In this document: positions 6,419 to 14,548 of the stretch, in pieces
How positions within the stretch are numbered: the first letter of the stretch is position 1
Layout: every line of letters starts with the position of its first letter
Origin: DATBGO01 sp050011895
Lineage (GTDB): Bacteria; Actinomycetota; Actinomycetes; Streptosporangiales; Streptosporangiaceae
Reading direction: 5' to 3'
NCBI GenBank assembly: GCA_050011895.1
Contig: JBEKIF010000061.1
Coordinates: 1-24,334 of the forward strand
Length of the DNA: 24,334 bases
Translations under genes and position numbers: made by a program
Notes under the pieces: generated by a model
The model's input: only the letters and a program-made list of their open reading frames with translations
Database searches by the model: none
Told to the model about the DNA's origin: nothing

Positions 6419-9416
6419 CGCGCCCTGGCCCGTCCCGCAGCGCGCGCCAGACCCGTTCCGGGGTGAGCGGCAGCGTATTGATGGCCACCCCGGTGGCATC
6501 CAGGATGGCGTTGCGGACCGCGGGCGCGACGCCGTCCATGGGGATCTCGCCGACGGCCTTGGCGCCGAACGGGCCGGACGGCTCCATTGTCTGCACCAGG
6601 AAGACCTCGGTGGCCGGCACGTCGTCGGCACGGAAGATCCAGTAGGGCCCCAGCCGGGCGTTCAACGGGCGGCCTGCGTCGTCGAGCGGGAGTTCCTCGG
6701 TCAGCGCGTAGCCGAGCGCCTGGATCATGCCGCCCTCCACCTGGCCGCTGGCCATCACCGGGTTGACGGCCACCCCGCAGTCCACGGCCATGACCAGCCT
6801 GGTCACCGTGACCTCGCCGGTCCGGCGGTCCACCGCCACCTCGGCGAACTGGGCCGCGAACGGCGCCGGCGAGTCGGTCGCGACGAACGAGGCGGAGCCC
6901 ATGATCTGTTCCTGGTCGCGGGTGTGCAGGGTGTCAAGGGCGATGTCGCTGAGGAACACCGACCGGCCGCCGGGGGCCCACGCGCGCCGGTCGCGAAGCT
7001 CCACATCGGCGGGGAAGACCGCCACCTCACTGGCGGGAACATCCGCGCTGCCGGATATCCCGTCCTGAAGCATCCGGGCCGCCCGCGCCACGATCTTCTC
7101 CCGCACCGCTTCGGCGGCCTTCTTGGCGGCCATGCCCGAGATGTACGTGGTGCTCGACGCGTACGCGCCCACGTCGAAGGGGGTGACGTCGGTATCGGCG
7201 GCGTACACGATGAAGTCGTCGACGCCGGTGCCGAGCACTTCGGCCGCAATCTGGGCGAGCACCGTGTCGGCCCCGGTGCCCAGGTCCGTGGCGCCGACGA
7301 GCATGTTGAACGACCCGTCGTCGTTCATCTTGATCGAGCAGGCTCCCATGTCGGTGAACGGGATACCGGTGCCGTGCATGCACAGCGCGAAGCCGATGCC
7401 GCGCCGGATGTCCGGCCGCCCCGGCACCAGCCGCCAGGCCGGATCGGCGCGGCGGCCCCAGCCGATCGCCCGGCTGGCCTGCGCCACGCACTCCTGGATA
7501 CCGCAGCTGGTTACCTTGGGCAGATCCTCCGGTGCGATGTCATCGGTCCCGCCGCGCTCGCTGAGCCGTGGCGCGATGTCCAGCGGGTCGCCGACGCCGA
7601 TCCAGTTCCGCCGCCGGAACTCGATCGGATCCAGGCCGAGCGCGGCCGCGATGTCCGTCATGTGCGACTCGAGCGCGAACAGCGCCTGCGGCGCACCGTA
7701 ACCGCGGAACGCGCCGGACACCAGCCGGTTCGTATACACCACGTCGCAGGAATAGCGCTTGGCCGGGCAGTTGTAGGACGACAGGCCGCGCAGGCCGGAC
7801 ACCGACTGCACGGTGAAGCCGTGCACCCCGTACGCGCCGGTGTTGGCGACAATCCGCAGGTCCTGCGCCACCAGCCGGGCGTCGCGGTCGACGCCGGTGC
7901 GGAAGGTGATGGTCTGCGCGTGCCGGGTCCGCGAGAACGCGAGTTCCTCCTCCCGGGTGAGTTCCAGCCGCACCGGGCGGCGGGTGGCCAGCGCGAGATG
8001 GCCGACGATGTCCTCGATGAGCATCTCCTGCTTCACGCCGAACCCGCCGCCGATGCGGGGCTTGATCACATGGATGCGCTTCACCGGCAGGCCGATCAGC
8101 GGCGCCAGCATCCGGCGGACGTGGAACGGCACCTGCGTCGAGGTGCGGATCACCAGCCGCTCGTCCTCATCCAGCCAGCCGATCGCGATGTGCGGCTCGA
8201 TCGGGCAGGCTTGCACCTGCTGGACATGGAAGGTCTGCTCGAATACCCGGTCGGCACCGGCCAGGGACCCTTCCATGTCGCGGGCAGTCCGCCCCTCGAT
8301 ATGCGAGCTGATATTGCGGGCCGCGTTGACGATGCCGACCGAGTCCGGTTCGTCGTGGATCACCGGTGCTCCGTCGGCCATCGCCGCGATCTCGTCGAAG
8401 ACGGCCGGCAGCACCTGGTAGGTCACCTTGATCAGCTGGCACGCCCGGGCCGCGATTTCCGGGCTGTCAGCGGCGACCGCCGCCACCCGGTCGCCGACGT
8501 GCCGGACCTTGTCGTCGAAGCTCACCTGGTCCCACGGGTAGGGGTTGGGCCAGGACTGGCCGCCGGAGGCGTACTTCACCCGCGGCGTGTTCCAGTAATG
8601 CAGCACGGCGTGCACGCCGTCGAGCGCCCGGGCGGCCGAGTCGTCGATCGCGATGATTCGCGCGTGAGCATGCGGGCTGCGCAGCAGCTTGACGTGCAGC
8701 ATCCCGCGCAGCTCGACATCGTCGGTGAAGGCCGGATTACCCTTCGCCAGCCGTACCGCGTCCACCTTGTGCGCTGGCTTGCCGACGACGGCGGTGTCGG
8801 GGACGTCGGCTGACGGTACGATGCGCGGCACCGCGGCGGGCACGTCGCGGGCCGGAGTCCCGGCGCCCCGGATGTCAGCGGCTGGGGTGTCAGCGGCTGG
8901 GGCGGTGCCGGTGAGGCGGTCGACGATCAGCGGCGTCATCGGCTCGGGCTTGTCGCCGCGGAGCGCCGCCGCGGCCCGCCGGACCGCCTCGACCACCTTC
9001 ACGTAGCCACTCTCGCGATCGAGGATCCCCGACAGCGCGTCGCGGATCTGCTCCTCGGACGGATCGGGATTCTCCTCGAGCAGGGCCTTGGCGGCCAGCA
9101 CCATCGCGCCCGCCGAATAGCCGGACTGCAGCGCACCGGTGTCGACGAAGGCTTCCTGGATGGGGTGCAGCTCGCCGGTGGTCACGTTCAGGCTCTCCAC
9201 CGTGGTGACCTCATGGCCGCCAGCCTGCGCGGCGAGCAGCACGTCCGACGAGACCGGACGGCCGTCGAGGAGGATGGCGGCGGCGCCGGTCTCGCCGGTG
9301 TCTGAGCCGTAGCGGACGCTGAAGCAGCCCTCGCGGCGAAGCACCGCCAGCAGCGAGTCGCCGGGGGCACAGGTGATTCGCCGGGGAACTCCGTTAAGAA
9401 CGAAATTGACGTCCAT
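6411..9416 (-). CDS. xdhD: XdhD-like molybdenum hydroxylase with a cysteine-less 2Fe-2S-type domain
   Basis: This 1001-residue chain joins an N-terminal ferredoxin-like plus helical domain (about 1-150), a low-complexity Ala/Pro/Asp linker (about 165-200) and a full molybdopterin-binding xanthine-dehydrogenase domain. The Mo domain shows GGGFGVKQ, AFRGYGAPQ, DVGAYASSTTYISG and GPFGAKAVGE, the last with the likely catalytic Glu957. The overall type is that of E. coli XdhD, annotated as 'probable selenate reductase, Mo-binding subunit'. All eight canonical 2Fe-2S cysteines are replaced: Ser38, Thr43, Ala46, Asp58, Ser98, Ser101, Asp133 and Glu135. The surrounding motifs remain (YGSDTGETGAA, LQSGYSAG, LSGILDRESGYVK), so the fold is kept but no cluster can bind there. 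The gene follows the FAD subunit by 14 nt and overlaps xdhC by 8 nt. A purine or related heterocycle is the likely substrate. Confidence 0.9.
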   Translation of the reverse strand: MDVNFVLNGVPRRITCAPGDSLLAVLRREGCFSVRYGSDTGETGAAAILLDGRPVSSDVLLAAQAGGHEVTTVESLNVTTGELHPIQEAFVDTGALQSGYSAGAMVLAAKALLEENPDPSEEQIRDALSGILDRESGYVKVVEAVRRAAAALRGDKPEPMTPLIVDRLTGTAPAADTPAADIRGAGTPARDVPAAVPRIVPSADVPDTAVVGKPAHKVDAVRLAKGNPAFTDDVELRGMLHVKLLRSPHAHARIIAIDDSAARALDGVHAVLHYWNTPRVKYASGGQSWPNPYPWDQVSFDDKVRHVGDRVAAVAADSPEIAARACQLIKVTYQVLPAVFDEIAAMADGAPVIHDEPDSVGIVNAARNISSHIEGRTARDMEGSLAGADRVFEQTFHVQQVQACPIEPHIAIGWLDEDERLVIRTSTQVPFHVRRMLAPLIGLPVKRIHVIKPRIGGGFGVKQEMLIEDIVGHLALATRRPVRLELTREEELAFSRTRHAQTITFRTGVDRDARLVAQDLRIVANTGAYGVHGFTVQSVSGLRGLSSYNCPAKRYSCDVVYTNRLVSGAFRGYGAPQALFALESHMTDIAAALGLDPIEFRRRNWIGVGDPLDIAPRLSERGGTDDIAPEDLPKVTSCGIQECVAQASRAIGWGRRADPAWRLVPGRPDIRRGIGFALCMHGTGIPFTDMGACSIKMNDDGSFNMLVGATDLGTGADTVLAQIAAEVLGTGVDDFIVYAADTDVTPFDVGAYASSTTYISGMAAKKAAEAVREKIVARAARMLQDGISGSADVPASEVAVFPADVELRDRRAWAPGGRSVFLSDIALDTLHTRDQEQIMGSASFVATDSPAPFAAQFAEVAVDRRTGEVTVTRLVMAVDCGVAVNPVMASGQVEGGMIQALGYALTEELPLDDAGRPLNARLGPYWIFRADDVPATEVFLVQTMEPSGPFGAKAVGEIPMDGVAPAVRNAILDATGVAINTLPLTPERVWRALRDGPGRDG

Positions 9417-9430
9417 TCAACTGCCGCCCA

Positions 9431-10219
9431 TCACGTGATCGCAGTCAGCGCACGGGCCGTCAGGACGGCCGCGAGAGCGCGCCGGTATTCGGCTGAGCCG
9501 CGGAAGTCAGCGGGCGGATCAAGCCGGCTGGTTTCCATCCCGCCGGTATCCATCCAGCCGGTGTCCATTTTCCCGGTGTCGGTCTGGTCCCGGCCCCCAA
9601 TGAGGACCGGGGCTGCCGCCACCCCGGTGAGCGCCACGCACCGGCGGCCGTCGGCGGTGATGCGGGCCACCGCCGCGACGATAGGCCGGTCGGCGCGGGT
9701 GCGGCCGGTCCGCGCGGCGCTGCTGCGGCCCGCGGTACTGACGGTGACGGCGGTGATGATCCCGCCAGCGGGCGGCGGGAGCGTGCCGAGCAGCTGCTGC
9801 AAGGTGAGCTCCGAGACACGGTCGGGTGCGACGATGCGGACGACCGCACCGTGGGCCAGCAGCGCGGCCAGCAGTTCGCTCTCCGCGTCCCGGCTCGCCA
9901 CGCAGCCGCCGACGGTAGCCTGAGCCCGGAGCGTGCTCGGCTGTTCGCGCCGCGCGGCCTCGCGGATGACGTGCGGAACAACGGGGCTGTCGGCGAGCTG
10001 GCTGAGCGTGACGGTGGCCCCTATCACTGCCATCCGGCCGTCGAGCCTGTCGATCCGGTCCAGGCCGAGAGCCTGCAGGTCCACCACCTCGATCGGCCCG
10101 GTAGCGGCGGTCCCGTTCAGCTTGGTCCCGCCGCCGAGCGGGACAGTGGCCGGCCTGGCCAGGCAGGTCAGCGCCGCTTCCAGGGTGGCCGGACGGTGAT
10201 AGCCGCTAATGATCGCCAT
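9431..10219 (-). CDS. ygfM: YgfM-like FAD-binding subunit of molybdenum hydroxylase
   Basis: The 262-residue product matches the FAD subunit of xanthine-dehydrogenase-type complexes. It opens with GYHRPATLEAAL (6-17), has the FAD pyrophosphate loop PLGGGTKLNGT (27-37) and the second FAD segment STLRAQATVGG (95-105), and ends with the usual C-terminal domain. The GGTKLNGT wording is close to E. coli YgfM. It is the first gene of the minus-strand operon and probably passes electrons from the Mo chain to NAD or another acceptor. Whether it serves the cysteine-less XdhD, the intact enzyme encoded divergently, or both is open. An insertion near residues 213-231 contains a degenerate repeat of the type DTG-x-M that I do not associate with the family. 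Confidence 0.88.
   Translation of the reverse strand: MAIISGYHRPATLEAALTCLARPATVPLGGGTKLNGTAATGPIEVVDLQALGLDRIDRLDGRMAVIGATVTLSQLADSPVVPHVIREAARREQPSTLRAQATVGGCVASRDAESELLAALLAHGAVVRIVAPDRVSELTLQQLLGTLPPPAGGIITAVTVSTAGRSSAARTGRTRADRPIVAAVARITADGRRCVALTGVAAAPVLIGGRDQTDTGKMDTGWMDTGGMETSRLDPPADFRGSAEYRRALAAVLTARALTAIT
9528..9587 (-). repeat. Four degenerate 15-bp repeats inside the FAD-subunit gene
   Basis: Units at 9528-9542, 9543-9557, 9558-9572 and 9573-9587 are each close to CCGGTGTCCATCCAG on the plus strand. In the minus frame they encode DTGKM, DTGWM, DTGGM-like pentapeptides. The period is in frame, so the protein gains a short flexible insert. Confidence 0.7.
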
Positions 10220-10383
10220 GAGATCACTCTTGCCCGCGGATAAGCTGGCTCACAGGGCCAAAGGCCCCGTCGCGGCGGGCCATCCGGGCCGTACGGGCTC
10301 CCGCGTCTTACCGAGGACAGGGCGAACCTGGGCGGCGTGGCCAAAGTGGGCGCTGCCGCGACGGTTTCGCGTTGCCCGGGCCG

Positions 10384-10393
10384 GCGTTAACGC
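10384..10393. promoter_or_regulatory. Perfect palindrome GCGTTAACGC, candidate operator
   Basis: A 10-bp perfect palindrome with an AT core sits in the middle of the divergent region, 122 nt before the plus-strand hydroxylase start. No regulator gene is adjacent in the window, so the binding protein is unknown. Confidence 0.35.
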
Positions 10394-10422
10394 TGCGCCG
10401 GTGGCTTTGGGTAGAGGTGACG

Positions 10423-10436
10423 GGGACCTTCGGCCC
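10423..10436. promoter_or_regulatory. DosR/DevR-like binding site
   Basis: GGGAC-CTTC-GGCCC matches the layout of actinobacterial DosR/DevR boxes (GGGAC, four bases, GTCCC or GGCCC), with a flanking G before and T after. It lies 78 nt before the plus-strand hydroxylase start. DosR-type regulators respond to hypoxia or redox stress. The same bases could also form a short hairpin, so this is a candidate only. Confidence 0.4.
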
Positions 10437-10514
10437 TACGCCGCCCCGGCGGCACAAGGGACGTTTGATCCAGCGCCTCGGCCGATCCGCCGAGCGCCGC
10501 TTAGGGGCGTTGCA

Positions 10515-13157
10515 ATGGACTTCTTCCTCAATGGCCAGCCCGTGTCGGCCGATGTGGCCGACGGCGAGAGCTTGCTCGAGGTCCTCCGTGACCGCTGCGG
10601 GGTCACCTCGGTGAAGGATGGCTGTGCGCCGGAGGGTTCGTGCGGCGCCTGCACCGTGCTTTCTGAGAGCAAGGCCGTCGTGTCGTGCGCCCAGAAGGCG
10701 GCCAGGTTCGCCGGCCGATCCGTGACCACCCACGAAGGCCTGAGCGACGATGAGCGCGCGCTGTGGGCGGACAGCTTCGTGGCCGCCGGAGCCTCACAGT
10801 GCGGCTTCTGCTCGCCTGGTGTCGTCATGAAGGCGGAGTCGCTGCTGCACAAGAACCCGGATCCGGACCGTTCGCACGTTGTCGCGGCGCTGGCCGGGAA
10901 CCTGTGCCGGTGCACCGGCTACGTCAAGATTACTGACGCGATCCTGCTCCGGGCCGCCGCGAACCGGGGCGTCCCGCTCCCGCAGCCGGACAGCACCGGC
11001 CGGGTGGGTTCCCGGACCGCCCGCTACCAGGGCCGCGAGCTGGCGCTCGGCGACAAGCCGTATATCAACGACATGAGCATGCCCGGCATGCTGCACGGGG
11101 CGATCCGGTTCAGTGATCATCCCCGGGCCAGGATCCTCTCGGTGGACACCACGCGGGCCAGGGCCTGCCCGGGCGTGGTGACCGTCCTGTCCGCCGACGA
11201 CGTTCCGGGTAACCGGACCCAGGGCGAGATCACCAAGGACTGGGTGCAGCTGTATGCGGCCGGGGAGACGACCAGGTACGTCGGCGACGTGCTGGCCCTG
11301 GTCGCAGCCGACACGAGAGCCGCCGCGCGCGCCGCCGCGGCGCTAGTGGACATCGAGTACGAGGTGCTCGAACCGGTGACCGACCCGGTCGAGGCGATGG
11401 CGCCGGGCGCGCCGCAGCTGCATCCGGGCTCGCCAGGCAACGTCCTGTCGGTGTCCGAGGTCAAGCGCGGCGACATCGACGCCGGCCTGGCGGCCGCGGC
11501 GCACGTCCTGACGGAGACCTTCCAGACCCAGCGGATCGAGCACGCGTTCCTGGAGCCCGAGGCCGCCCTGGCTTACCCGACCGACGACGGCGGCATCCAC
11601 TTCTACACCCAGGGCCAGGGCATCTGGAGCGACCGGCGGCAGGTCGCCAGCCTGCTCGGGCTGCCCGACGACAAGGTCCGGGCCACCCTGGTCTCCAACG
11701 GCGGCGCGTTCGGCGCGAAGGAGGACCTGAACGTCCAGGGCCACGCGGCGCTGCTGGCCTGGCGTACCGGGCGCCCGGTCAAGCTCGCCCTCAGCCGCGC
11801 GGAGAGCATGCGCTTCCACGTCAAGCGGCACCCGCTCACGATGACGTACACGATCGGGTGCGACGGGCAAGGACGGCTGCTCGGGCTGCGGGCCGAGATC
11901 ATCGGCGACACCGGCGCCTACGCCAGCGTGGGGGACAAGGTCCTGGAGCGCGCGGCCGGCCACGCCTGCGGCCCGTACCTGCTGCCCGCGGTCGACATCG
12001 AGGCCCGCGCCGTCTACACGAACAACGTGCCATGCGGGGCGATGCGCGGGTTCGGCGCGAACCAGGTGAACTTCGCGCTGGAGGGCATGCTCGACCGGCT
12101 GGCCGAGCGGGTGGGGCTGGACGGCTGGGACATCCGCTGGCTCAACGCGCTGGACACCGGCGACATCTTCGGCACCGGCCAGCGCCTCGGGCCCGGGGTC
12201 GGCCTGCGCAAGACGCTGCTCGCGGTCAAGGACGCCTACAAGTCCGCTCCGCTGGCCGGGATCGGCTGCGCGGTCAAGAACACCGGCATCGGGAACGGCC
12301 TGGCCGAGTACGGCCGGGCCATCCTGCGCCCGGAGGCCGACGGCCGGCTGACGCTGTTCCACGCCTGGACCGAGATGGGCCAGGGCGTGCACACCATCTT
12401 GACGCAGGTGCTCTGCGAGGAGCTCGGCCTCGTCCCGGCCCGGGTTACGGTCGAGGTCGATACCCGGTACGAGCTCGGCTGCGGGCAGACGACCGCATCC
12501 CGCGCCACGGTGCTCGGCGGCCGGTCAGTGATCGCCGCCGCGGCGAAGCTCAACGCCGATCTGGCCGCTCTGGCACCGGACGGCGGGGCCGGCCTGGACG
12601 GCCTTGCTAGCCCGGCAGCGCTGGCCGGCCTGGCCGGGCGGGAGTACTTCGGCGAGGTCTGCGTCGACTGGACAACGGCGCCCGGGGCGGTGGTGGACAA
12701 CCCGGTGACGCACTTCGCCTACGGCTGGGCGACGCAGGTCGTCATCCTGGACAGCGACGGCGCGATAGCGAAGGTGGTCGCGGCGCACGATGTCGGGAAG
12801 GTGATCAACCCGACGCTCCTGGAGGGGCAGATCGAGGGCGCCGTGCACATGGGCCTGGGTCACTCGCTGTCCGAGGAGTACGTGGTCCGTGACGGCTTCC
12901 CGGTGACCACGACGCTCAAGTCGCTGAACATCATCCCGCCGGCCGGCATGCCGCCCGTCGAGTGCATCTTCGTCGAGGAGGCGCAGCCGGAAGGGCCGTA
13001 CGGCGCGAAGGGAGTCGGCGAGATCGGCCTGGTGCCGACCGCCGCCGCGGTCGCCGGGGCGCTGCATGCTTTTGACGGCAGTTACCGGACCCGGCTCCCG
13101 ATGAAGGACTCAGCGGCCGCCCGGGCGGCCGTTCCGAAGCTGGCGCACATCCGATGA
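10515..13157 (+). CDS. Xanthine-dehydrogenase-type molybdenum hydroxylase, fused 2Fe-2S and Mo domains
   Basis: This 880-residue enzyme should hydroxylate a purine or similar heterocycle at a Mo-pterin site and pass electrons through two 2Fe-2S clusters. All eight ligands are present: Cys37, Cys43, Cys46 and Cys58 for one cluster, and Cys96, Cys99, Cys131 and Cys133 for the other (QCGFCSPG and GNLCRCTGY are clear). The Mo domain follows from about residue 165, with GGAFGAKED, AMRGFGANQ and GPYGAKGVGE; the last holds the likely catalytic Glu836. The fused architecture without FAD resembles the predicted 'selenium-dependent xanthine dehydrogenase' family. The ATG at 10515 is preceded by AGGGG at 10503-10507; an open extension to 10209 lacks homology. 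The stop overlaps the ssnA start by ATGA. The FAD subunit is probably the divergent YgfM-like protein. Confidence 0.92.
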   Translation: MDFFLNGQPVSADVADGESLLEVLRDRCGVTSVKDGCAPEGSCGACTVLSESKAVVSCAQKAARFAGRSVTTHEGLSDDERALWADSFVAAGASQCGFCSPGVVMKAESLLHKNPDPDRSHVVAALAGNLCRCTGYVKITDAILLRAAANRGVPLPQPDSTGRVGSRTARYQGRELALGDKPYINDMSMPGMLHGAIRFSDHPRARILSVDTTRARACPGVVTVLSADDVPGNRTQGEITKDWVQLYAAGETTRYVGDVLALVAADTRAAARAAAALVDIEYEVLEPVTDPVEAMAPGAPQLHPGSPGNVLSVSEVKRGDIDAGLAAAAHVLTETFQTQRIEHAFLEPEAALAYPTDDGGIHFYTQGQGIWSDRRQVASLLGLPDDKVRATLVSNGGAFGAKEDLNVQGHAALLAWRTGRPVKLALSRAESMRFHVKRHPLTMTYTIGCDGQGRLLGLRAEIIGDTGAYASVGDKVLERAAGHACGPYLLPAVDIEARAVYTNNVPCGAMRGFGANQVNFALEGMLDRLAERVGLDGWDIRWLNALDTGDIFGTGQRLGPGVGLRKTLLAVKDAYKSAPLAGIGCAVKNTGIGNGLAEYGRAILRPEADGRLTLFHAWTEMGQGVHTILTQVLCEELGLVPARVTVEVDTRYELGCGQTTASRATVLGGRSVIAAAAKLNADLAALAPDGGAGLDGLASPAALAGLAGREYFGEVCVDWTTAPGAVVDNPVTHFAYGWATQVVILDSDGAIAKVVAAHDVGKVINPTLLEGQIEGAVHMGLGHSLSEEYVVRDGFPVTTTLKSLNIIPPAGMPPVECIFVEEAQPEGPYGAKGVGEIGLVPTAAAVAGALHAFDGSYRTRLPMKDSAAARAAVPKLAHIR

Positions 13158-14548
13158 GCGGCCCAGCCGACCAGGCCGCGCCGGCCAGCCAGCCGTTGGG
13201 CAGCCCAGGCAGCCAGGCTGCGCCGGGCCCGCAGCTCGCGCTGTGCGGGGGCACGGTGATCACCTCGCTGGACCCGGTGCGGGTCGTCACCGCCGATGTC
13301 GTGATCGCCGGCGACCGGATCGCCGGGGTGGGCCAGGCACCGCACGGCGCGCCGCGCCGCGACTGCTCCAGGATGCTGGTGCTGCCCGGCAACGTCTGCG
13401 CCCACCACCATCTCTACTCGGCGCTGTCGCGGGGGATGCCGTACCGGCTGGAACCGCCCGCCGACTTCCTGCAGATCCTGCAGCGGGTCTGGTGGCGGCT
13501 CGATCGCGCCCTGGACGAGCCGAGCGTGCGGATGTCGGCTCTTGTCGGCGGCCTTGAAGCGCTGCGAGCAGGCACGACGACCGTGATCGATCACCACGCG
13601 TCGCCGAACTTCATCGACGGGTCGCTGGACATCATCGCCGAGGCGCTGGCGGAAATCGGCCTGCGGTCGGTGCTCTGCTACGAGGTCAGCGACCGGGACG
13701 GGCTGCCCCGGGCGGCGGCGGGCGTCGCCGAGAACCGCCGTTTCCTGGCCGGCCGGCGCCCCCTGACCCGCGGGATGATGGGCGCGCACGCCTCGTTCAC
13801 GTTGTCCGACGACACGCTGGCCGCGTGCGTGCAGGCCGCCGCGGCCGCTGGGTCCGGCATCCACATCCACGTCGCTGAGGACCGGGCGGACCAGGACGAT
13901 GCCGTGGCCAGAGGCGGGGCGCGGGTGATCGAGCGGCTGGGCGCGGCCGGGGTGCTGACCGCCGACGCGCTGCTGGCGCACTGCGTCCACGTCAGCGACT
14001 TTGAGATCGCCGACATCCAGGCGTCAGGTGCGAACGTCGCGCACAACCCGCGCAGCAACATGAACAACCGCGTCGGATACTCACCGCTCGCCCGCCGGGG
14101 CCCGCGGGTCGCGCTCGGCACGGACGGCATCGGCGGAGACATGATCTCCGAGTCGCAGCTGGCGTACTTCCGCGCCGTCGAGGCGGGCGCCGCGGCCGGC
14201 CCGGCGTGGCCGCTGCAGCGCCTCGCCGAGGGGGCCAGGCTCGCCGGGCGGATCTTCGGCGAGCCGTTGCATGGCAGCATCGCGGCTGGCGCGCCTGCTG
14301 ACCTGACCGTGCTCAGCTATGACCCGCCCGCGCCGTTGTCCGCGGCGAACCTGCCCGGCCACTGGGTCTTCGGCCTGGCCGCGGGCCGGGTCCGTGACGT
14401 GGTCGTGGGCGGCCAGCTTGTCATCGCCGACGGCAGGTCCACCCGCGTCGACGAAGCGAAGATCGCCGAGGCCGCGGCGCGCGAGGCGGCCCGGCTCTGG
14501 GAGCGAGCCGATGACATTCCCGCACACCCGTTCACCCCGAAGGGATAG
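13154..14548 (+). CDS. ssnA: SsnA-family amidohydrolase/aminohydrolase
   Basis: The 464-residue protein belongs to the metal-dependent amidohydrolases and closely follows E. coli SsnA in its motifs: HHHLYSALSRG (84-94), WWRLDRALDE (113-122), IDHHASPNFIDGSL (145-158), NPRSNMNN (298-305) and ALGTDGIGGDM (320-330). Likely metal ligands are His84, His86, His239 (GIHIHVAED), His276 (LLAHCVH) and Asp324. SsnA genes sit in purine/urate catabolic loci, where the enzyme is thought to hydrolyse a purine-derived ring intermediate. The start overlaps the upstream hydroxylase stop. The first 25 or so residues are a Gln/Pro/Ala/Ser-rich extension that E. coli SsnA lacks, so a later start is possible, though no good alternative is seen. 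Confidence 0.9.
   Translation: MSGPADQAAPASQPLGSPGSQAAPGPQLALCGGTVITSLDPVRVVTADVVIAGDRIAGVGQAPHGAPRRDCSRMLVLPGNVCAHHHLYSALSRGMPYRLEPPADFLQILQRVWWRLDRALDEPSVRMSALVGGLEALRAGTTTVIDHHASPNFIDGSLDIIAEALAEIGLRSVLCYEVSDRDGLPRAAAGVAENRRFLAGRRPLTRGMMGAHASFTLSDDTLAACVQAAAAAGSGIHIHVAEDRADQDDAVARGGARVIERLGAAGVLTADALLAHCVHVSDFEIADIQASGANVAHNPRSNMNNRVGYSPLARRGPRVALGTDGIGGDMISESQLAYFRAVEAGAAAGPAWPLQRLAEGARLAGRIFGEPLHGSIAAGAPADLTVLSYDPPAPLSAANLPGHWVFGLAAGRVRDVVVGGQLVIADGRSTRVDEAKIAEAAAREAARLWERADDIPAHPFTPKG

Larger units (their letters stand above)
10220..10514. promoter_or_regulatory. Divergent control region between the two molybdenum hydroxylase operons
   Basis: This 295-nt stretch separates the starts of the ygfM-like and the plus-strand hydroxylase genes and must hold both promoters. 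It contains three dyads. GGGCC (10255-10259) and GGCCC (10263-10267) flank AAA. GCGTTAACGC (10384-10393) is a perfect 10-bp palindrome. GGGAC-CTTC-GGCCC lies at 10423-10436. I see no convincing -35/-10 pair. An in-frame extension of the plus gene into this region lacks family similarity and is not taken as coding. Confidence 0.6.

Noticed and set aside
6255..8813. Long plus-strand open frame of 852 codons
   Set aside because: It lies opposite the xdhC and xdhD-like genes, is His/Arg/Gly-rich low-complexity, and shows no domain; it is a typical GC-rich shadow frame.
10209..10514. N-terminal extension of the plus-strand hydroxylase
   Set aside because: The family starts at the ferredoxin-like strand (MDFFLNG); the extension has no homology and would fill the divergent promoter region.
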